A stretch of 64,000 nt of DNA from Girardinichthys multiradiatus (GCF_021462225.1 NC_061800.1:9271002-9335001); one strand, 5' to 3'. Counted from the stretch's first letter, positions 1 to 13,064 are shown. Notes: a model not told the origin generated them from the letters alone. A program made the numbers and translations.

Positions 1-48
1 TCAATGTGTTTTCACAGAATATTTAGATTTTTTTCTGTCTTATTCCAG

Positions 49-856
49 GAAGCTTCACACCACCACTAACATCCTCCTCCTTTCGTTGGCTGTGTCAGAT
101 TTCCTTGTGGGTCTCCTGTTGATGCCTGGGGAAATCTTAAGAAGCACAACATGCTGGTTTCTTGGAGATGTCATATGTTCTCTCTCTTTTTTATTCGGCT
201 GTCAAATTGTCTGTGGTTCTATTGGAAACATTGTTCTCATATCAGTTGACCGTTATGTGGCTATTTGTCACCCTTTACATTATGCCACTAGGATCACCTT
301 AGGAAGAGTCAAGTGCTGTATTTGTCTATGTTGGCTTGGTGTAGGTTTTTACAGCATTTATTATGTGAAGGATGATCTTATTCAACCAGGCAGAGGCAAA
401 TCCTGCTTTGGAGAGTGTACATTTATATTAAGCTATCTGACTGGAACTATTGACCTAATTTTGACTTTTATAATTCCAGTTTCAATTATCATCCTTTTGT
501 ACATGAGAGTATTTGTGGTGGCTGTGTCTCAGGCTCGTTCCATGCGCTCTCACATTACAGCTGTCACACTTCATTGTTCAGCAACAAAAAGATCAGAGTT
601 AAAAGCAGCCAGGACTCTGGGTGTTCTCATTGTTGTATATCTAACATGTTACTGCCCATATTATACTTACTCCCTTATTGGGACAAATGTGACAAGCACT
701 GAATATGCATCATTTTTTATATTTCTCTTTTATTTTAACTCCTGTCTAAACCCTGTCATATATGCCCTGTTCTACCCCTGGTTCAGAAAAGCTATTAAGG
801 TCATTGTCACGCTTCAGATACTGCAGCCTGGCTCCTGTGATGCAAATATACTGTAG
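49..856 (+). CDS. Trace-amine-associated receptor, copy 1 (exon 2 only; 5' end outside window)
   Basis: Class A GPCR of the TAAR family, expected to act as an olfactory receptor in the sensory-neuron plasma membrane. This exon encodes intracellular loop 1 to the C-terminus (TM2-TM7). It begins after the acceptor ttattccag at 40-48, in the same place as in the two complete copies; exon 1 lies upstream of the window. Visible marks are LAVSDFLVG in TM2, DRY after TM3, an aspartate at 5.42 in TM5, and the TAAR fingerprint NSCLNPVIY...YPWF in TM7. There are two oddities against copies 2 and 3. Five successive TM3 residues (SFLFG instead of YYYLV) change the usual ligand-contact face, and 9 bp (three residues, NPA) are missing from intracellular loop 3 near 581. 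The rest is almost identical to copy 2. The exon is open, so it looks functional if exon 1 exists. Confidence 0.93.
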
Positions 857-2449
857 AGACACTTCAATCACTCTTCTTAGATCTCTTGAAGTAAACTTGA
901 TGTACGCAAATGACGCAAAATAGGACATTCATTTCTAAATGAAAATTGTCTTTGATTGTCTTTAATCAAAAGCAATGAAGTTTAAAAATAGATTTACATA
1001 ATATTTCTAATTTTTATAGCTTAATTAATAATTAATATGTGGACATGTATATACTACATTTTGATATTTGATCACTTATTAGTAACCAAAATGTAAGAGA
1101 AACAGGAGCAAAACAAATGCAACATATATTAGCATGAAAAATATTATGTAAAACAGAAATGCTTTAACACTGTCATCATTGCTGCCTCTGGTACCTTAGT
1201 CATGTCTCAGTTTTTTCTGATTAAACTCTAAATCTTTAAAATCACTAAAAAGAAGAAAACAAATTTATTCCACTTTATTAATTTTGCACTCTGACTTGCA
1301 TGTATGGTATTTTGTTGCAAAACGTTTATTGTTTCTAAATTGAACTGCTACATGAGCGTGATGTTAGGAATGGCAAGTCATCCTGATGTGAAGAGAAGTA
1401 TGAGGCAGTTTTAGTGATGTGTCATTAGCAAAGAAAGTCACAACACAAATGACTTACCACAAAAAACCAATTAGGCACCAACATGGGCCCTGATTTTAGG
1501 GAAACAACCAACTAAACAGTGGTTGTTCTCCTGTTTTTTCCTGTGTTAAATATTTACTGTACTTTGAATATCACATGGGTTTCCATAAATTACTAATTTT
1601 AAATAAATGTGTGGTATTTTTTGTTTGTTGAAACTACTGAAGCAAGAAATATCAGGCATTGCCATAGATACAGAAACACAACAGTGTTGTGGTGATCATA
1701 TAAAGTTACTTTGTGTCAGCAAAAGTATCTTTTGGAATTTTTAAACCTAATATATCCATCCAGTATAAGGCGTCTTGGAAAGTTAACCATTACCATGTAG
1801 GTAATTAGTTTGGCTGGTATCACTTTGTTTTTTTTTTTTTGTGGTAAAATATAAAATTGCTGAGTTGACTTTTAATATGAAAATGGTTTTTTTTGTCTCA
1901 GTAGAAAGACACTGACAAGTACAGTTCTAGTATGATTCTGGAAAATAAGTTTATTGTCTTTAAGTTCTGACAATCATCTTCTTATTGTTGTTGAGACAGA
2001 AATGCCAGCCAAGTCAAACCATAGTCTTAAAAGTTTTTTAAACAAGTCAGTAGGTGGTGGTAATAAAGTTCTTTTCTAAGAGTCTTATTTTACACAGTTT
2101 CTTGCTGCACATGTATCTCTGTTTTTCTTAACCTGTTTGCTTAAAATCATCTTGCAATATGTGAAGAAATTCGAAGAGGTTCCCATTTCAATTGAACTGA
2201 AGCCGTGGAACATTTGCTGTCAAATTTTCCACATCAACTAGTTGATCAGGCTGTGATCAGAAGTCTTGTTGTTTGTAATTTTTCTCCTCTATCTCTCACA
2301 AAGTTATGTTAGACATTTTTAATGGTCTTAAATACCAAAACCTATGTTTGGTGGACCTGAATCAGTAAAAAATAAGTATTACTGTGTTGAACGGTACACC
2401 ATCTGCAGAAAAAGATTTTTAGATTTTATGAATATGAATGTGTTCACAT
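857..2449. other. 3' flank of TAAR copy 1, no gene seen
   Basis: AT-rich sequence with homopolymer runs (poly-T near 1827) and no convincing coding region. The same sequence follows TAAR copies 2 (34360-35970) and 3 (59284-60785) with few differences, so it belongs to the tandem unit. It probably holds the 3' UTR. Confidence 0.7.
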
Positions 2450-2925
2450 TTAAAAAGATGGCACTGTAGATGGCAGGCTTGGACCTTTGCTCTCTTGTAA
2501 TTTGTGTGTTTTTGTTTGCATATTCTGCTCTAACCACAATTCTGTGGTCTCACACTAAAGAGGAACTCTTAAACACCAGACTGTTCTCTCATGACATTTT
2601 TTACTCCATTTTTATTTGACCCCAACTTTTCTGAGACCTTGGTTGCCAGCACAGTGGCTCTCTATGGATCTACCAGAGACAAAAATAAACGGGCAAGTGC
2701 GCTCATGAAACTTCAACAGCGGGCCTTTGCGCTCCATTGCTCTCATTCCACCTGGCTAATGTCGGCAGTCTGGTTAGCAAATGGACAAACTGCTGCTTCT
2801 AAACTCTAAAGCCACCCTCTGTTTCACTGAAACCTGCACACTGCAGAGCTGCAGGGCAGAGCTCCTGGGGAAAAAGAGAGAGGGACGAATTTGCTTTTAT
2901 ATATATATATATTACCTTAAAATAA
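2450..2925 (+). repeat. Degenerate 5' fragment of an L2-like LINE (endonuclease start)
   Basis: In two frames the sequence resembles the beginning of the L2-like open reading frame at about 25186-25470: a basic stretch, then MDKLLLLNSK, LCFTET and a motif like KREGRICFY. The order matches the apurinic endonuclease domain start of that element. It has stops and frameshifts and lacks reverse transcriptase. It recurs in the same place in units 2 and 3, so it was inserted before the tandem duplication. Confidence 0.55.
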
Positions 2926-5194
2926 CTAACATCTTTTGTCTTTGGGGTCCATTTGACAACAGCAGTTAAAACGTCCTATAATTATGAAAATTTCAATTGT
3001 TCCCCAAATTTATGTGTTAGGTACTTCATGTTTCTTTGTTGGCTACTCAAATGGACCTTTAAACCCATTATGATATGTAACTTCAACCTGATGGTGGAGT
3101 GGAGGCCTGAGGAGATAAGGAAGTCAGAAGGAGCTTGGTGGAGATGGAGTGGAGGAGGGTCGAAGCTCAGCTGAAGAGCAGGAGATTCTGCTTATGAAGG
3201 TCTTTTAAAGCGAAGCCTGGAGGGATGATTGGCTGAAGAGTATTGCGGACCAGAAGCTGATTGGTTGGAGCAGAGAATGTGATGGAGTGGATTTGAGTCT
3301 TCCAAGTCGAATTTTCGTCTAAACTCCATTTTTGGAATCAAAAGAAATTTATTTTATGAATGATAGTAACATGTTTTATATTTGGGATCAATTTGACCCC
3401 AGAAAAAACAAAGTCAATTGCTGTTATATTGTCACGCCTTATTTATCTGTCATCAAAGTGTGTGACAAACAAGAAAACATGGAATGTATTTAGAAACATG
3501 GTTGCTGGAAATATTGTCCTTCCAGTGTCCTTATGACTTGTACACTCCTGCCAAAATGAGGAACCCATTGAAAGCTTGTAAGCACATTTCACCCACTTCT
3601 TTTCAACTATCTCCATACACCCGTCTAACCTCTTAATTTGTCATCTCAAGTAAATCCTTTTTAAATGATGATGTTATGAACAGCTCAAATGCTAATTTTA
3701 TGTCTTTACATGGTTGACAGCGTATCTGGTGGAGCCTATAACCATTTTAATGATGTTAACAGCACAGTGTTTGCCCTGTTGCGGAAGTGGGGAGACAGAC
3801 AACAATAACTTTTCATTTTTGGAAAGTAGAGTGCTTGCTGAAAGTTTTGAGTGTACTGGAGGGTCAATACGAAGTGATTCTCATCAGAGGAGGGTGCCTG
3901 ATCAGGGTTCTTGCCCTTTTGTAGTAATGGTATGTATGATTTCATTGGGTTGTATAAGGGTTAGGGCCCTAAAGCTTTTTTGAAGATTAAAAGATTTCAT
4001 GTTATTGCTGGTTAGGGTTAAGATTGTTTGTAAAATATTGATACCTCTATGTTTTATACTGACCACAAAGAACACTGATACGGACCAAATGGTTACAGAT
4101 CATGGAGCTCTGGAGAGTGATGTGAAAGCTAGAAGAACCCTCAACAAAGCCTGCGATCAGGGATATGAGACAGGACCCACAAAGGAACTCTGAAGACTGT
4201 GACCCCAGAAGCAGCTCTGAAGGCTAGGACCCATGAAGGAGGCTGTGGTTAACCCAGTTATGTGCGCCTGAAGCTTTGCTGACATGGCCACTCCAGGCAT
4301 CATTATACACCAAACGTATCGGCAGGAGCTGTAACAATATTAAGAAAAACAATAGTAACAACAATTATTTTGATACTTTAAGGTCCAAAGTGGCCCAAAT
4401 CCTGAAAAAATACCATTTAAATATTTGTGTTTCTGAAACTTCAATTTCTGTAAGTGAATTCAAGCAATCACGGCAAGTCAATCTGACCAATCACGATTTT
4501 CACAAACTACGGCCGCACCCAAGAACCTCCCCCTATTTACTGCTGAGGCCCCTACATGTCAGGTGGCCTGCAGGTGGTCTGACACATAGACCACGCTAAT
4601 GCAAACGGTTTTGAATGACATGACAATTGGGTGCCTCTGACCTCCCTTTAATGTGTCTGGACTTGAGTGGCATTCATCATCTGGTCAGGGCACTATTCAC
4701 AATGAAGCAATCATTAGTGTGGGATGTAGCCAAAGGACATCCACTTATGTACCTTTTTGTGAGTCCTCCAGTATCTTTGTATCTCTGTTGTTGTCAACAT
4801 TCATGTCAAAAACATTCATATTGACAACCCTCAAGACAGAGGTGCGAAGGAACTACGTAATGCACTTAAATTTTTTTCCCGAGCATACGTCTCCCAGTAT
4901 GAAAAGAGCAATGACCATTTTTCAGCATCTCTACAAGTAGATCAAATGCCACCAGGTTTTTTTTCTGAAATCCCTTAAGAGGGGTCTTTAATGTTCAAAA
5001 AACAATTCCCCAAAAATGTTTTGCACTTTTAGTTTTACAGCACTTTAAACACGTCATGACATTTAATAGGTCCTTAAGACTGGCTCTGTGAACAAAACGG
5101 CACAAAAAACACCTTTCTTTTTGCAGCAACTAATTAGCCTGCTGTCTGGCCCGTTAGCTAACAGTGCTGTGTTATTTCTGGATAACCAGTCATT
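2926..5194. other. Unit-shared intergenic sequence, no gene seen
   Basis: No supported gene. It aligns with 36467-38745 and 61271-63771 with scattered substitutions and small indels. Short open frames exist in all three copies, but they carry no recognisable domain and their ends shift between copies, as expected of non-coding DNA. Confidence 0.6.
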
Positions 5195-5665
5195 CATTCA
5201 GTTCAATTCAGTTCAGTTCATTTATATAGCGCCAATTCGCAACACATGTCATCTCAAGGCACTTCACAGAAGTCAGGTACATACATTCCAATTAGTCCTA
5301 ACCATTGAACAGTGCAGTCAGATTCAGTTATTTATTCAAATTGGACAAAAAGTTTTTCTATCTAAGGAAACGCAGCAGATTGCATCGAGTCAGAGATTTG
5401 CAGCATTCCCTCCTCCCGGATGAGCATTTAGAGACAGTGGGCAGTCACTGGCGTTGACTTTGCAGCAATCCCTCATACTGAGCATGCATGTAGCAACAGT
5501 GGAGAGGAAAAACTCCCTCCAGCAGAACCAGGCTCAGTGTGAGCGGCCATCTGCCATGACCGACTGGGGGTTTGAGAGAACAGAAGCACTGATCCAGGAG
5601 TACTTTCTATGGGAAGGAAAAGTAAATGTTAATGGATGTAGCTCCTTAAGTCGTTTCACCTAGAA
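5195..5665. repeat. Interspersed teleost repeat with TTCAG/TTCAA run
   Basis: It begins with a short run of TTCAA/TTCAG repeats, then a segment containing tatatagcgccaatt and, further on, gaggaaaaactccc and an aaccaggctcagtgtgagcg-like block. This arrangement recalls a high-copy repeat common in acanthomorph fish genomes (recognition from memory, not searched). Copies occur at 38746-39262 and from 63772 to the window end. The unit 1 copy lacks a short piece (ttttaacaggaagaaa) that unit 2 has. Confidence 0.55.
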
Positions 5666-6391
5666 AGAAAGAACAGATCAACTCTGAGCCAGTTTTCAAG
5701 GTTAGAGTCTGAAAGAGAGCACATAGAGTTAGTCACAGTAAAAGCTCAGTCAATTGCCATGTCTAGGAGAGAGAAAGGGTTAAACACTGAAAGACAGGGC
5801 CATGTGGGTCATCGGTAGAGATTGAGCATTAAGTTGTTGCCGGCAGAAGCTTGGACGATGCCCCTCTCCAGAAAGGTGTCACAGGTAGACACAGAGTCAG
5901 GCCAGGTGTAGCCTTTAGGAAGAGAAAAGAGGGAGAACATAAAGTTAAAAACTGAAATAACAGGAAATAATGCAGAATTAGAGAGTAGTGTGTGTAAGGA
6001 TTATGATGATTGATTATTTAATATTTATCAAGAATTATAATTTAAAATCATAATAAAAAAAAAAAAAATTTCTTAACCAAAATCATTACTTACAAATAGA
6101 AATCAGAGATGTTCTCTGGTGTTGTTATTATGGGCTCAAAGCTCTTTAATAATTACAAATTATTAACCAAACCAGAAACTGTCACTGTTTATTCAGCCAC
6201 TTCACTGAAGGTGGGGGAACTTCGACCTTGTTTTGACAGATAAATCACTCTTGCACGAAATAAACACAAACGCTTCTCTTAATTATATATATGAAGATTT
6301 TTTGAAGCCAAATAATCCTGATATACCATTATTCTGGTCCAAAAACCTTCACCTAACTAACAATCCTACACAAAGGGAATAAAAATGACTA
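5666..6391. other. Intergenic, AT-rich, no gene seen
   Basis: No coding support. From about 5996 it matches the 0.5 kb segment that is present twice in unit 2 (39593-40097 and 43779-44298). Contains a poly-A run near 6055. Confidence 0.6.
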
Positions 6392-7269
6392 CCGTATTTT
6401 CCGCACTATAAGGCGCACTTAAAAACCCTTAATTTTCTCAAAAAATGACAGTGTGCCTTGTAATCTGGAGCGCCTTATATATGGATCAATTGGTTAATTG
6501 GTTGATCCATACTGGTTGTACACGGCGCTCTGTCAAAATGTTTCAGTACGACTGGTAAACTACAAAGCCGCACCGCTTGCAGCATTACGGCTACCGTAGT
6601 CAGGGGTGTCGCCGAAGTAATAGCGGTAAACACCTGTACTGTGCTTACTCCTAGTCCAACACCACTTGTGTGTATATAACGACCCCAAAATTGCACCTTT
6701 CAAGAGACACGCTTACGATGCTGAGTTCAAACTCAAGGCTGTCAGCTACGCAGTCGAACATGGGAATAGAGCAGCAGCGAGAGAATTCAACAGTTAACGC
6801 TACTATATTGTGAATGTACTAATGTTTGATTTAGTGCATCAAACTGTTTCTTTTACGTTTTTACTAAATCAGGGAAAAGTTCCCTTTTACGTTTTAACTA
6901 ACGTTTGATTTCAACTTCAACTTCATAGACTCCAATGCATTCCTAACGTGCCGTTGGCTCTATTCAATAGAATTCTATGTAGAGGAGACCTTACCATGAG
7001 AGTGAATGGAGTTATCAGAACGCTGGTTTGTAGTGTATTACTAAAGTTTGACTGACTGACTTATCTGACTGTTTTGTTGACATTCTCTTTAGCACAGCTC
7101 CATCTAGTGGATGCATAACGCAACCCCAGTCAAACGTTTGACTGCAGTAGCTTCTATTCTATGCGCCTTATAATCCGGTGCGCCCTATATATGAAAAAAG
7201 TTCTAAAATAGGCCATTCATTGAAGGTGCGCCTTATAATCCGGTGCGCCTTATAGTGCAGAAAATACGG
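6392..7269 (+). mobile_element. pogo/Tigger-like DNA transposon, internally deleted
   Basis: An 878 bp insertion bounded by terminal inverted repeats: CCGTATTTTCCGCACTATAA at the left, and the right end reads the same on the minus strand with one mismatch in the first 20 bases. It is flanked by TA dinucleotides (6390-6391 and 7270-7271), the target duplication of Tc1/mariner-type elements. The orthologous site in unit 2 (near 39990) is empty, so both ends are confirmed by comparison and the insertion postdates the tandem duplication. The interior keeps a fragment of a transposase DNA-binding domain. Confidence 0.85.
6699..6797 (+). pseudogene. Remnant helix-turn-helix of a pogo/Tigger-type transposase
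   Basis: A 32-codon stretch translates to a basic helix-turn-helix N-terminus with FKRHAYDAEFKLKAV followed by GNRAAAREF, ending at a TAA. This pattern is typical of the CENP-B/pogo-type first DNA-binding helix set. No DDE catalytic domain follows, so it is a broken remnant. Too short for automatic gene calls; recognised by motif only. Confidence 0.65.
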
Positions 7270-7271
7270 TA

Positions 7272-9825
7272 CTTAACAATAATAATAAAGGGAAAATATA
7301 TGCGCATTTAGTGTCTATGAAGATCAAACCAGCGGTCTTATGGACAAAATGTGCAATTTGGGTTAAATGGAAAGAAATCCTCCTGTCATGTTGATGTCTC
7401 GATCACAGAGATCAGCTGATGAAACGGTGGGGCCACGCCCCTTTAGCCACAACCAGCTGAACGCCCCAAATCTTGACAAAGAGTCATAAACTCTGAGGCA
7501 GGAACTCAGTGGAAAATCTCCATCAATAAAACTGCAACAAAGAGTGGTTGGGCGAGGCCCAGACTGCAATTGCTTTGAATGAAAAACTTTTAAAAGTCCA
7601 ATTTCTAACTAATGGCTGATTTGAGATCAGCCGGACAAAACATTAACCACGCACAATTCAGCAGCGCTTGCGCACCAAATCAAAAAGATGACGAACCATT
7701 AGTGGACTGCATACACAAGGAGGGAAACTCATCTCCTTGGACATAGAAGCTCCGTGGGTTTCCACCTGCGCCGGGTGTCGGCGTGGTCTTCGATTGGCAA
7801 ATAAATCTCCTGATCTTCTCATATCAGACAGATTTCCAGCTTTAAAGCTCTTCCGGGATTGGCCTTGTGGAGCAAAAGTTCACCTGCAAGCTTTTGTCTC
7901 TACAGATATAGGCCTCTGTTGCGCTGTCCTGTGAGACAGGTGGGAAATGGCAACAAAACTGCATCTCAGCCGGTTTATGCTCCCTGTGATGTCAGAGCTG
8001 CAATGTCTGTTGAGCTGCGCATGTCAAAATGTGCGACCAAAATGAATGGCCCCAACATGTGACAATGTAGCGAAGAGGGTGAAAGTGGTCATTATGTTCT
8101 CCAGCAGCCTAACTCTATTGCAGCATAACTACAGAGATAGCTCAGGAAAACCTAAGCCACTAACTATAAGCTTTATCAAAAAGGAAAGTTTTAAGCCTAG
8201 CCTTAAAAGTAGATAGTTTTCTTCATAAAGGCACAGAAGAGAAAAATTACCACTATGGAAGTTGTGGACGATATTTAGCGGACCAGTGACATGGAAATGA
8301 AATATTCTTCAGACAGCTGCGTTGATTAGGATGATAAAGACGATGGTGAAGATTAACTTCAGAGGGGGGGGGGCTTTTTTTTGAGTATGTTAGTGTTTCT
8401 CCTTATATGCAGCAGATTTGCATTTCATGTTTGCTGTTTCAACAATTATTACTTATTTTACATTTGTAATCAATGTTGTGTAGGACATATGTCTTACAGT
8501 AAATCTGTAAACAAAAATCACCCATCCCTCCTTCAGTACAAAGAGGCTACATGGCTGTTTGAGTGAGACTGATTCAAGGCTTACCAACCACAATATGTAG
8601 AAACATTTAGAGACTAATCTTCAAAAGGTTTGCATATACAAAACCAACCACAAACTAGGTTGCGTAAGCAAAGCTGATCTACAAACTAAGTGCAAATTAA
8701 ATTACGTGTGTAAAATGAGTTGAACATCAGGCGCAAACCTTTTAGTGTGTTTGCCTTTATGAATATGCAGAACATATGATCATGACCCAAACGTGCAAAT
8801 TTTTGGAAGGAGGATTTGCACATCAATTCCATTACCACCCACAACCCAATTTATCAAACATGAAACGGATTGCAGGTGCTGTTTTTGAGTCTATATTTAG
8901 CACGTTTGAAATGCAGTTACTAACTGGCACAAACAAATGTCTGCTCTCACTGTGTCAGAAGGAGGCATAGATAGAATGACAGGTGATGGTGAGACAGAAT
9001 CTTCTGTATCTGTGTCCACAGATTGGGGCTGGGTCTGATTTGGAGCCAGTCACAAACAAAAGCCATGTTATATCTCTCATGATAAAACGTCTTGCAACAA
9101 TATTGTTCTTGCATCTGGATCATTCCAGCGCACCATTGCTGTCAGTAAGATCTTCTGCTGCTGAACCGTGCAAAAACCTGATCATGCAGAAGTGCGCAAA
9201 AAAAACTGATCATCTGCCAGAGAAGCACCAAAGCTTTTTAGCAGGGTAAAGAAAAATCTAAATTTTTAAGGCAGCCTATTCCATGTGGTGAAAAAGACAG
9301 TGTATGCTTTAACCTTGTCACTAAACAGATCATATTGCATGAGTGACAGTAACATTGTGTCATTGCAGAGTAATTAGAGATGGATCAGTTTAAATATGTT
9401 TTTTCAATGTGAACATATACCAGGGGAGGATTTATACAGTAAAATGTATTTTGTCCCCAGAAAACAATTTAAACAAACATGTTGTGTATTGTTAAAATAT
9501 TGGCAAAACAAATAAAATAAATTCAGTAAAATAATTTAAACATTTATTTTTATGCACACAAATGTTAAATTTAAATTTGCAGGAATATTATGTGATGTTA
9601 TGTTTTAAAATTAGCAAAGCTATAACATACATATAGCCAATTCCTACAACAAACTTAAAGGCTTCGATATTAAAGGGTTGAATATTGTGGCTGTTTATGA
9701 TAAACTCAGAACTTGTCAAATACACTCAAAAACAAAAGAGCACGGTTAGTCTCCAAAAATAATTTAATTGTCATATTCTATCAGAACCAGGGGAGTCTAG
9801 TGCAGGCACAATCACAGTTTGAACA
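7272..9825. other. Unit-shared intergenic sequence, no gene seen
   Basis: No supported gene. It aligns with unit 2 at about 44299-46533 and 48502-48731, in which an RTE-like LINE has been inserted. Contains a G-run near 8365. Confidence 0.6.
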
Positions 9826-12800
9826 TAAAGTTTGAACAAGTTTATTGAAAGTACAGGCTGATTTAGGATCCAGCAGCTGTCTGGTCTCAGTGGGTCGGCA
9901 CACTGGGATGGAGATGACGGTAAGTAATAGAGAGGATCATAGATTGTTGCTGAGATAATAGAACTCTTACTTGGAGGTGAAGAAGAGAGTTCCGAGAGGG
10001 GATGAGCAAGCCACAGAGACTGAGGTTGACAGGTCATTGTACTGTGTGAGTGGGCTTCTCCACGTGGTCAATGGTATTGGAGGGTGGACAGGCAGGCAGT
10101 GAAAGCAAACAGCAACACTAGTAGTAGATCCAGGAAAGTCACATGACTGAGGTAAATTTATCTAACCATTTACCAACCTGGCAGGAGGCAGAACCACAAC
10201 GGGTAATCAAGAACTAGACTCATCTGACAGCAACCTTGAAACATAAAAGTAAGGACAATGAGCAGTATATACACACACACAAGGTTGTATGGAAGCAGGG
10301 TATGGGGGGGGGGGGTGTCCTTACCGTGCCCTGTCCAGCAGAATAGCGCTCAGAATTGTTGTCTGAGTGCCTAGAAAAAGCCCAACAGATTTACTTTCAC
10401 AAGTGGAGCATTACAGCTAACGCTTTAAAGCTTTAAAGAAACTTTATTAGAAACTGCTTTTGGATTATTATAATTGTTAAGGACTCAGAGACAGAAATGA
10501 AAAGGAAAAAATAAAAACACAAAAGAGAGAGAGAGGTGGGGCAAAAAGGAAAAGGGGAGAGAAGGAGAAAAGAATGGAGGACAGAAAGAACGATGAAGAG
10601 AATACAAGATAACCTGCTTGCTTTGCTCTCATTAGCAAAAATAATTTACTACTAAGTACGCAGGGAATCATAATCGCTGAAGTCAAGCGGTTGGAGAATT
10701 TCTGTTTTGATGACCAACTTATTTTTTAATGAACATGTGCACATATGTTTTTTATTTTAACAATTGTGTCATGGCATGTAGTAACATCTTTACTACAACA
10801 TTGTGTGATGTGTAACTGTCTAAGTGACTCTGCAGTAAGTTTATCTTTGAGTCCAGGTGGTACAAACAGATGAGTGATTTGTGGACAGCAATAAAAATTG
10901 TTTTTGTTTGTGTTTAGATTCGCTGGCTGGGATGAAACACAGCATACAGGAAGTGGAGGAAGTGGTGGGAATTTGGAATCACTTCTATTTCAGCTTCGCA
11001 CAGCTTCACATACACTACATTGTTGTATTTCCAAAGTCCAGTAGGTTCATTTCAGAAAATAAAGAGCATGTTGTCATAAACAAACCTTTTATGTAAAGAT
11101 CGAATGTTTTGCTATAGGTAGGCAATTGGGAATAAAGACAACTCTTATCCCAAGTCTTATTCAAAAGCCTGTTTCAGAATTGTTCAAGAATGCAACTCTT
11201 AACAGTTTGTGTGTGTTAGGGTTAATGCTAACGATTGTCTGATGAAAACAGGAGTTTGTGCTGCCGCTCTCATTCTTCCACAAAAGGCTGGCACCCCATC
11301 TCCAGCCTCAGCTCCCAGTATGAGACTTTCTCCATTTTATCATTCAGCATTGTTTTTTCTTGAATAATGTGCCTTCTTTGTGGTCTTTTTCAGCTTTAAT
11401 GAATTTTAAAGTGTTTAAGTGACTGTTAACTCTTTTCAAATAGCTAAAAGAGGTGTCCCGATGTCTTCAACCAACCGTAACCTGGTGGACTTCAATGACA
11501 ATGTTTCCACACACTAAGGTTAGCGCAGGTTTGCTATAAAACCTGTCATACTCATTGTCCTACTGTTCATTTATTTTCTTTAGTGTCTTTGCATCACACA
11601 AGGATAACACCCTTATGATCAACTGTCTCTCTTTGATGTTTATTGTCACTTGGCTTTCCTTAATTCGGGCCAACTACTATTCCAGCCGGAGTGGCACAGT
11701 GGGTTGGAGGATCTAGGTGGATGACGACAACACCAGGAGAAGCTTCTAAATTAAAGATATCTTGATAGTATAGGTTTAAATTTTGCAAGTGTTTTTAAAT
11801 TCTGCAAGTCTTTAATTTTGCAGAGGTTGAAATTTTTACTTAAAAAAACAAAAGTGGTCAAAGAGATTTTATATATTGCAATATGGGTCTTTTATTTTTT
11901 GTTTTTTAAATTATGTCAGAGATTAAATGTACATCCTTCAATCAAACGAGGTGTGAACATTTTGACAGGTGGAGGGGACTTCCGGTGGCGGGACATCCTA
12001 GGGTGGGACTTCCGGTGGCGTAACCGGATATCGTCATTAACCGGATGTTGTCATCACAAGGAAGCGAATCTTTCTAATTGTATGTTTTTTACATAAAAAA
12101 AAAAAACGTAGTTATTCCACTTTAAAGGTCACTCAGGTTAATGCAGGCATGTCACACAAAATTCTGATAAAAAGAGAGAATCTGACAGAATTGTAAATTA
12201 ATTTTGTTTTAACGCAGGGGTTATTTAGATGGATGTTTTTACATCCAAAAAAAACAAGAAAGACAAAAAGTAAATACAGAACCTTTCTTCCTCTGCTCAA
12301 ATGTTTGAGTAATCTAATCTGCACCAGCAACTTGTAGAGATGATCTAAAAACAGTGAAACAAATGAACTGGAAAAAATAGTTAAAAAGTAATCCAAACAT
12401 GGAATTATCTAAACTTTTATGAGTGCTCAGTATGCTATTTCCAAATTAGAAATGGATTCTACAGCTAAAAGACTTTGTTTGGAATCATGAGAGACTCGAT
12501 TTGATAAAAATGGATGATAATTTTAATTACTTTAATCTTTTCTTTTTTCATCTTAGATCGATAGTTATTGAGTATTTAGAGAAAACAGTTTTCTCCTCAT
12601 CCCACGTGGGAGCCAGAGGTTGTATCCTGGAGGTGTGGTCTATGTTAAACGTCACAAGAATCTGAAAAAATAAAAGTAATAAAGTCCTCAGACACAGCTG
12701 TTTCTTGTGTATTGTCTCAGACAAAGTCTTCACACTGACTGTAGTCAAAGTAATTAAGAGGAATGTGGTCCTTTCTGGCCCAAAGTCTCGAGCATTGTCT

Positions 12801-13064
12801 CCGACAATTCACATCCCCTGTTTATTGAATTAAAGCGTCTGCGGCTTTGCTGAGGTGTCTCGGGGGGGTGTGGCCAAGGGGCGTAACTATGCACGTTGAT
12901 CGGATTTCGTCATTGAGAAGGTTGCGTAGTCAGTCATCCTGGTTTTATTGACAGATACAACGCAATCTTTACGGGAAGATCAGCTTCAAATCTGGTAGTT
13001 AAAAGTTTACTTTTAACCAGTTACACTGAAATATTTTTAGAACACTTGTAAAGGGAAACAAAAA
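9826..13064. other. Unit 1-only sequence left of the Polinton genes
   Basis: Absent from unit 2, where the deletion ending at 48731 removed it. Holds a short CA microsatellite (about 10269-10280), a G12 run (10304-10315) and a GA-rich stretch (10500-10600). A direct repeat of GGGACTTCCGGTGGCG-like sequence lies at about 11977 and 12007. No gene is supported. The left end of the Polinton must lie here, but I could not identify a terminal inverted repeat. Confidence 0.5.

Noticed and set aside
746..928. 60-codon minus-strand frame behind each TAAR (also 34249-34431 and 59173-59355)
   Set aside because: It is the antisense shadow of the conserved TAAR C-terminus; it is conserved only because the receptor is.
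4276..4599. Conserved frame of about 100 codons in all three units (also 37829 and 62854)
   Set aside because: Conservation equals that of the surrounding non-coding flank, ends differ between copies, and no domain or splice context is seen.
10477..10686. Minus-strand frame rich in Phe, Leu and Ser
   Set aside because: It is the translation of a GA-rich low-complexity tract.
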